NCBI GenBank assembly: GCA_018268935.1
Contig: JAFDVS010000096.1
Location: 1-55,499 of the forward strand
Source of the DNA: Acidobacteriota bacterium
Lineage (GTDB): Bacteria > Acidobacteriota > Terriglobia > Bryobacterales > Bryobacteraceae
Direction of reading: 5' to 3'
Length of the DNA stretch: 55,499 nt
Position numbers and translations under genes: made by a program. Shown here one piece after another: positions 51,428 through 55,499 of this stretch; position 1 is the stretch's first letter; every line of letters starts with the position of its first letter. The notes under the pieces were generated by a model, which saw only the letters and a program-made list of their open reading frames with translations, did not search any database and was not told the DNA's origin.

Positions 51428-52993
51428 ATGCGCAGAATTCTGTTGTGTTTCATTGCCGTTACACTTGCCGCGCAGGAAAAGCCCGTTCAGTTGTTGCGGG
51501 GCATGGGCACGCATTCGCATCCGATTGCCACACGAAACCCCGAGGTACAAAAATACTTCGACCAAGGGCTGGTGCTTCTTTATGGGTTTAATCGCTATGA
51601 GGCCCTGCGCAGTTTTTCTAAGGCCTCCGCACTCGATCCGAAGGCGATCATGCCGCACTGGGGGATGGCGGCGGCCCTGGCTCCGCACATCAACATGGAT
51701 CTCGATCAGGATGTCGACATGAAAAAAGCCTGCGAGCACGGCAAACAGGCCGCGGCTCTCGATGGGCCGGCTCACGAAAAAGCCTATGCCGCGGTGGCTG
51801 CCGCCATGTGCCAGGGTGAAGCGGCGCATCGCACCGCGTTGCGCGCACTGAGCCGCAATCACCCCGATGATCCCGATGCCGCCACCCTATTCGCCGAAAG
51901 CCTGATGGTCGCCGTGCGCTGGCGCTGGTGGAAGGATGCGAAACCCGCCGGTGAGATGGCTCTGGCCATCCGCACGCTGGAGCAGGTCATGAAGCGTGAC
52001 CCCGATCATCCCGGCGCCAATCATTTCTATGTGCACGCCATGGAGATGTCGCCCAACCCCGAATACGCGCTCCCCAGCGCGCAGCGTCTGATGGGCGGCA
52101 TCGCTCCTGGCGCGGGACACCTCGTACATATGGCCGGACACATCTACCTGCGCACAGGCGATTACGAAGTGGTGGCCAGTTCCAACGAGCGCGCCATCCA
52201 TGTCGATGAGGATTACTTCCATCACACCGGAGTGCACGGCGGCTACATGGGCTACTATGCCCACAATCTGCACTTCCTCACCTACGCCCGGACGATGCAG
52301 GGGCGTTACGAAGACGCACTTGCCGCCGCAAACAAGATGGTGGAGACAGCGCAGCCGCTGGTGAAAGAGGCGCCTGCCATGATCGACGCCTTCCTGCCGA
52401 CGCCGTACTTCGTCATGGCGCGGTTTCAGAAATGGGACGAGATCCTTGCCCTGCCGAAAGTGGAGAACGACAAACTCCCGGTGACACGCACGATGCTTCA
52501 TTACGTGCGCGCGCTCGCCTTCCTCGGCAAACAGCAACGCGATAAAGCCCAGGCGGAGATGCAGGCATTTGAGACGGCGCGCAAAGCCGTTCCCCCCACG
52601 GCCATCTGGATCAACAACAAGGCAGCGGACGTGATTGCCGTTGCCGCGCTGGTGCTGGAGGGCCGCTCCAGCAAGGCGCCGGCACAGGCCGCAATCGCTT
52701 ATCGCAAGGCTGTCCTCCTGCAGGACAATCTGGTCTACGATGAGCCTCCGCCGTTCTACTATCCGGTGCGCGAATCGCTTGGCGCCGCGCTGTTGGCCGC
52801 CGGTGATGCGCGCGGCGCCGAAGCCGCGTTCCGTGACGATCTCACCCACAATCCTCGCAATCCCCGCTCCCTGTTCGGCCTCTGGCGCGCACTCGATAAG
52901 CAAGGCCGCACTGCGGATGTCATCTGGATCAAGACAGAGTTTGACAAGGCCTGGAAAAAAGCACAGGTTTCGCTGCGGCTCGAAGATCTTTGA
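51428..52993 (+). CDS. Exported TPR-family protein
   Basis: The 521-residue protein has a short leader (MRRILLCFIAVTLAAQ). Helical repeats fill the chain, but most are degenerate. Clear segments include FDQGLVLLYGFNRYEALRSF near the N-terminus, GANHFYVHAMEMSPNPEYAL in the middle and ALLAAGDARGAEAAF near the end. This is a widespread exported TPR family in Acidobacteriota and Bacteroidota with conserved His residues (HYVHAxE-type, MAGHIYLRTGDY) that might bind a metal. Function is unknown. The ATG at 51428 has AGGAG 5 nt upstream and is preferred over an earlier in-frame ATG at 51404. Confidence 0.82.
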   Translation: MRRILLCFIAVTLAAQEKPVQLLRGMGTHSHPIATRNPEVQKYFDQGLVLLYGFNRYEALRSFSKASALDPKAIMPHWGMAAALAPHINMDLDQDVDMKKACEHGKQAAALDGPAHEKAYAAVAAAMCQGEAAHRTALRALSRNHPDDPDAATLFAESLMVAVRWRWWKDAKPAGEMALAIRTLEQVMKRDPDHPGANHFYVHAMEMSPNPEYALPSAQRLMGGIAPGAGHLVHMAGHIYLRTGDYEVVASSNERAIHVDEDYFHHTGVHGGYMGYYAHNLHFLTYARTMQGRYEDALAAANKMVETAQPLVKEAPAMIDAFLPTPYFVMARFQKWDEILALPKVENDKLPVTRTMLHYVRALAFLGKQQRDKAQAEMQAFETARKAVPPTAIWINNKAADVIAVAALVLEGRSSKAPAQAAIAYRKAVLLQDNLVYDEPPPFYYPVRESLGAALLAAGDARGAEAAFRDDLTHNPRNPRSLFGLWRALDKQGRTADVIWIKTEFDKAWKKAQVSLRLEDL

Positions 52994-53004
52994 GCCTGTT
53001 TGAG

Positions 53005-53025
53005 GGAAAGCGGCCGCACCTTTCC
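53005..53025 (+). terminator. Possible hairpin terminator after the TPR gene
   Basis: GGAAAG (53005-53010) pairs with CTTTCC (53020-53025) around a GC-rich 9-nt loop, 12 nt after the stop at 52993. No U-tract follows, so support is weak. Confidence 0.3.
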
Positions 53026-53057
53026 GCCTTATACAGGTAAGGAGAGGCGCCACCTCA

Positions 53058-54071
53058 ATGAAGCCCATCGTAATGGATAATGACCAGGTTTGCCGCAAGG
53101 ATAACATCCTCGGCAGTCTGCCCCCTTCCGATCAACTGATCAGCATCGACCTTCCCGTCGGAACTGGAGTCCTCGCCAAGAATCTCGATTCCGATGTGCG
53201 CACCATCCAGAAGGCGCTGAATCAAATCAAACCCATTCACGGCGGACCCACCGTGGCCCTGGTGGTGGACGGCAAGTGCGGGCCGAAGACCAACAGCGCG
53301 ATCTGGAACTTCCAGTTCAAGCAGTTCAAAGCCAAGGGCGCCGATGGCGTCATCGAGCCCGGCAAACAAACCATCCAGCGCATCAACCAGTTGCTGTTTT
53401 CCAATGCCCCCGTGGACCCGTCAGTGAATGCCGAAATCCGGGCCAAGGTGGTGCAGCATTTCAGCATCGTGGCGCGCTCCGTGCACGCGGCGCAGGCCAC
53501 CGTTCTGATGGCCAACGCGCCCGAAGGTGGCCTCGACTTTGGCCGCAGCCGGGCCAACGACCGTCTGGACCGGCATTTCGCCCTGAACACCTTGTCTCCC
53601 GCGGCGCGGGCGCAGGCCATCCGCGATATTCATGGCGTATACACGATGTATTCGAATGTCCTGCTGATGCCCGGTGCGCTCGGCACCGGCGCTTTCGAAG
53701 CCGATCCCACCGGCGATCCGCGCATCGCCTTCACCTTCGGCAACGGCTTCTTCCTGCAAGGCGCCGTCCACCCCGAAAAGAACATTCCGCTCGATCGCAT
53801 CTACCTCGGCCGGCGTGCCTTCTTCGCCATTAACGATAGCGAGTTCTGCGCCTTCATCATGCTCCACGAAATGGCGCATTTTGTCGGCTTTCCCGGCGGC
53901 GGATTGATCGACGACAATGGCCGCGGCTGGTTTACCGACGACACCATTTCCAAGCTGTCCGTTCGCCAGCGGCTGCTCAATGCCGATTCCTACGCCACCT
54001 TCGCCGTGGAGTGCCGCACCGGCGATCCGAAGAAGCCGCCGTACGTGAAAGCGGCCACAACTTCGCGCTAA
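53058..54071 (+). CDS. Aspzincin-like (M35/LysM-endopeptidase type) metalloprotease with PGBD-like domain
   Basis: The 337-residue protein has no signal peptide. Residues 45-115 form a peptidoglycan-binding-like helical unit (LDSDVRTIQKALNQI, VDGKCGPKTNSAIWNFQFKQ). The C-terminal half has HEMAH at 270-274 and, 34 residues on, Asn-Ala-Asp-Ser-Tyr (308-312). That pairing of HExxH with a downstream Asp is the aspzincin pattern of deuterolysin and lysine-specific endopeptidases. AGGAG lies about 13 nt before the ATG, rather far. The lack of a leader, with a cell-wall-type domain, suggests release by lysis or a dedicated secretion route. Confidence 0.75.
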   Translation: MKPIVMDNDQVCRKDNILGSLPPSDQLISIDLPVGTGVLAKNLDSDVRTIQKALNQIKPIHGGPTVALVVDGKCGPKTNSAIWNFQFKQFKAKGADGVIEPGKQTIQRINQLLFSNAPVDPSVNAEIRAKVVQHFSIVARSVHAAQATVLMANAPEGGLDFGRSRANDRLDRHFALNTLSPAARAQAIRDIHGVYTMYSNVLLMPGALGTGAFEADPTGDPRIAFTFGNGFFLQGAVHPEKNIPLDRIYLGRRAFFAINDSEFCAFIMLHEMAHFVGFPGGGLIDDNGRGWFTDDTISKLSVRQRLLNADSYATFAVECRTGDPKKPPYVKAATTSR

Positions 54072-54122
54072 CCATAATCCTTCACGGCCAATCCGCCGAT
54101 CTGCGTGAATGGGACGAGTTCT

Positions 54123-54464
54123 ATGACCTTTCGTGTCGGGTTGACAATATTGCTTGTGTGCTTTGCTCTGCTGGCCGTCCAGCAAGGCCAGATTTCAGGC
54201 ACCGTGTCGGACGAAAATAAGACGGCGGTGGCCGGCGCGAAGCTCACGGCAACCAACAACGAGAGTAAGCAGACCCATCATGTGGCGACGAATGCCTCCG
54301 GTGCGTATGTGCTGAAACTGCCCGAAGGCACCTATGACCTGCTGGTGGAATCGGCGTCCCACGTGGCCTTCCAGCAGAAGGTGTACATCGTGCCCGGCGC
54401 GGATAACACCGTCAATATTCAGCTCACTGCCGCGGCAGTGGTGCGCAAACCCGGCAAGCGCTGA
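54123..54464 (+). CDS. Lone exported CRD-domain protein
   Basis: The 113-residue protein is a leader (MTFRVGLTILLVCFALLA) plus one carboxypeptidase regulatory-like domain (ISGTVSDENKTAVAGAKLTA, SGAYVLKLPEGTYDLLVESA). This equals the N-terminal module of the Oar-like receptors without plug or barrel. The ATG at 54123 is preferred over a GTG at 54105 because it starts the leader. The last 46 nt overlap the convergent radical-SAM gene. The role is unknown; a small periplasmic or surface partner is possible. Confidence 0.72.
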   Translation: MTFRVGLTILLVCFALLAVQQGQISGTVSDENKTAVAGAKLTATNNESKQTHHVATNASGAYVLKLPEGTYDLLVESASHVAFQQKVYIVPGADNTVNIQLTAAAVVRKPGKR

Positions 54465-55423
54465 TCGAACAGATCCAGTTGCCGCCCCTCTTCCGGCGGC
54501 TCCACCGTATACTGGGCGGGTTTGCGATCCAGGCGGAATTCGCGGCGCACGGAATCCAGCATGGCGCCGATGTGGTCAGGGTACGCGCCACGCAGGTAGG
54601 CGCTCTTTGCGTAAAGCGCCTGATAGCGGCCCTGTAATTCCGGGTAGCGCTGCTCCAGAAACGGGAAGAACACGGCTCTTGCGCAGGGTTTGAGGAACAG
54701 CACGCCGGCCTGCAGATAGCTTGCTCCGGCCGCGGCCGCTTCCTTCGCCAGCGCGCGGATGGCGGCCAGGCTATCGGTGATCCCCGGCAACACCGGGCTC
54801 ATGAATACGCCCACCGCGACGCCCCTTGATGTCAGCTCCCGCACGGCCCGCAGGCGCAAATCCGGCCGTGGGGCGCGCGGCTCCAATTGCCGTGCCAGTT
54901 CGGTGTCGGTGGTGGTGATGGTTACGTTCACGCTCAGTACATTGCGCTTCCCCAGCCGTGCCAGCACCTCCGCATCGCGGGCCAGCAGGTCTGATTTCGT
55001 GGTCAACGAGATGCGCCGCCCCTGCTCGCCGGCCAGAATCTCCAGAATCTGCCGCGTTACGCGATAGCGGCGCTCGGCCGGCTGATAGGGATCGGTGGCG
55101 GTTCCGATGGCAATGTGCGCCTCCCTCGCGATTCCCGCCAGTTCGCTGCGAAACCAGGGAGCGTGAAAGTGCTTGGCGAAAATCCTGCGCTCGAAATCCT
55201 CCGGCTGGCGTAGTTCCATGAATTCATGGGTGTAGCGGGCGTAACAGTATTTACAACCGAACTCGCAGCCCCGATAAGGATTGATAGTGAAGTCGAACGG
55301 CATGCGTTCGTTGGAGCAGCGATTGATCCAGTTGCGTGTAGGCAGGTGCTGGTAGGTGACCGCCCGCTTGGCATCCAAAGTTGGGGAGATGGAGGCGAGG
55401 CGGGCGATACCTACCAACTGCAT
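54419..55423 (-). CDS. Radical SAM protein (PA0069/SplB-like family)
   Basis: The 334-residue iron-sulfur enzyme carries the radical-SAM cluster Cys-x3-Cys-x2-Cys in NPYRGCEFGCKYCYARYTHEF, near residue 50. Further segments include AIGTATDPYQPAERRYRVTR and LSVNVTITTTDTELARQLEP, which are typical of COG1533 proteins related to spore photoproduct lyase. The C-terminus ends with a QLDLFDQ-like stretch. The substrate of the PA0069 group is not known. A strong -35 and tandem repeat lie upstream (55429-55457). The 3' end overlaps the CRD gene by 46 nt. Confidence 0.93.
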   Translation of the reverse strand: MQLVGIARLASISPTLDAKRAVTYQHLPTRNWINRCSNERMPFDFTINPYRGCEFGCKYCYARYTHEFMELRQPEDFERRIFAKHFHAPWFRSELAGIAREAHIAIGTATDPYQPAERRYRVTRQILEILAGEQGRRISLTTKSDLLARDAEVLARLGKRNVLSVNVTITTTDTELARQLEPRAPRPDLRLRAVRELTSRGVAVGVFMSPVLPGITDSLAAIRALAKEAAAAGASYLQAGVLFLKPCARAVFFPFLEQRYPELQGRYQALYAKSAYLRGAYPDHIGAMLDSVRREFRLDRKPAQYTVEPPEEGRQLDLFDQRLPGLRTTAAAVS

Positions 55424-55428
55424 GCTGT

Positions 55429-55457
55429 AGTTTCGCTTTTTATTCGCTTTTTGTCAA
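55429..55457 (-). promoter_or_regulatory. Promoter of the radical-SAM gene with tandem repeat
   Basis: On the minus strand a perfect TTGACA (55457-55452), 17-nt spacer and weak -10 GAAACT (55434-55429) end 5 nt before the ATG at 55423. The spacer holds two direct copies of a 10-mer, TTCGCTTTTT on the plus strand (55432-55441 and 55443-55452), with an 11-bp period, which looks like an operator. Confidence 0.5.
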
Positions 55458-55458
55458 G

Positions 55459-55467
55459 TGCTAAAAT
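55459..55467 (+). promoter_or_regulatory. Extended -10 of a divergent gene leaving the window
   Basis: TGC plus TAAAAT (55459-55467) is followed by 7 nt and a GTG at 55475. This suggests a plus-strand promoter back to back with that of the radical-SAM gene. Confidence 0.38.
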
Positions 55468-55474
55468 CAAGTCT

Positions 55475-55499
55475 GTGGTGCGTCCTGAAAGACGCGTTG
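55475..55499 (+). CDS. Possible start of a plus-strand gene, cut by the window edge
   Basis: GTG at 55475 opens a frame reading M-V-R-P-E-R-R-V to the end of the window. Only eight codons are visible, so the call rests on the divergent layout and the -10-like element 7 nt upstream. A second GTG follows at once at 55478. Confidence 0.3.

Overview
The window reads as a piece of a GC-rich soil Acidobacteriota chromosome, most likely the Bryobacterales/Solibacter branch. This is inferred from the gene families, not from a marker gene. The pointers are two very large Oar-like TonB-dependent receptors with carboxypeptidase-regulatory (CRD) domains, a DUF1549/DUF1553 + DUF1501 pair, DUF1080 and DUF2961 (GH172) secreted enzymes, two M81 (MlrC-like) proteins, many exported M20/M28 peptidases and TPR proteins, a PEP-CTERM protein and a giant putative-Ig repeat protein. 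Genes are dense. No gap between genes exceeds about 165 bases, and I saw no tRNA, rRNA, CRISPR array, insertion sequence or prophage.

Layout. 1-2.9 kb: tail of an aspartoacylase-like deacylase, an M81 protein and an MFS transporter, which look like one catabolic operon. 2.9-8 kb: DUF2961 protein, membrane protein, small zinc-finger protein, CRD-TPR protein and a flippase-like protein. 8.1-12.2 kb: FadN-type beta-oxidation fusion, dapA and dapD (lysine/diaminopimelate). 12.2-16.1 kb (minus strand): rmlA-rmlB, then a selenoprotein gene read through an in-frame TGA, then a PEP-CTERM protein. 16.2-31.2 kb: exported sialidase-like protein, Oar receptor, peptidases, DUF1080, amidohydrolase, esterase, prepilin-like protein and a second M81 protein. 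31.2-39 kb (minus): a 205-aa Big-1-like protein translationally coupled to a 2384-aa protein with 24 Ig-like repeats. 39.1-42.9 kb: a membrane-anchored JAMM metalloprotease-like protein and a TPR protein. 42.9-55.5 kb: DUF1501/DUF1549 pair, second Oar receptor, M20 peptidase, TPR protein, aspzincin-like protease, lone CRD protein and a radical-SAM protein.

The most unusual item is the gene at 13004-14329. Its two open stretches are in one frame, separated only by a TGA at 14093-14095. The TGA sits in a motif like the selenocysteine active site of iodothyronine deiodinases (Thr-Sec-Pro-Pro-Phe), and a hairpin 17 nt downstream fits the bacterial SECIS pattern. The product would be an exported three-part redox protein: deiodinase/thioredoxin-fold domain, DsbD-alpha-like domain and two EF-hands.

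Two patterns run across genes. First, many divergent gene pairs share one tiny promoter: a -10-like hexamer readable on both strands lies 6-10 nt from one or both start codons, which suggests leaderless or nearly leaderless transcripts. Second, the plus strand is G-rich from the start to about 39 kb and C-rich afterwards whatever the gene direction, a skew reversal of the kind seen at a replication terminus or an inversion boundary.
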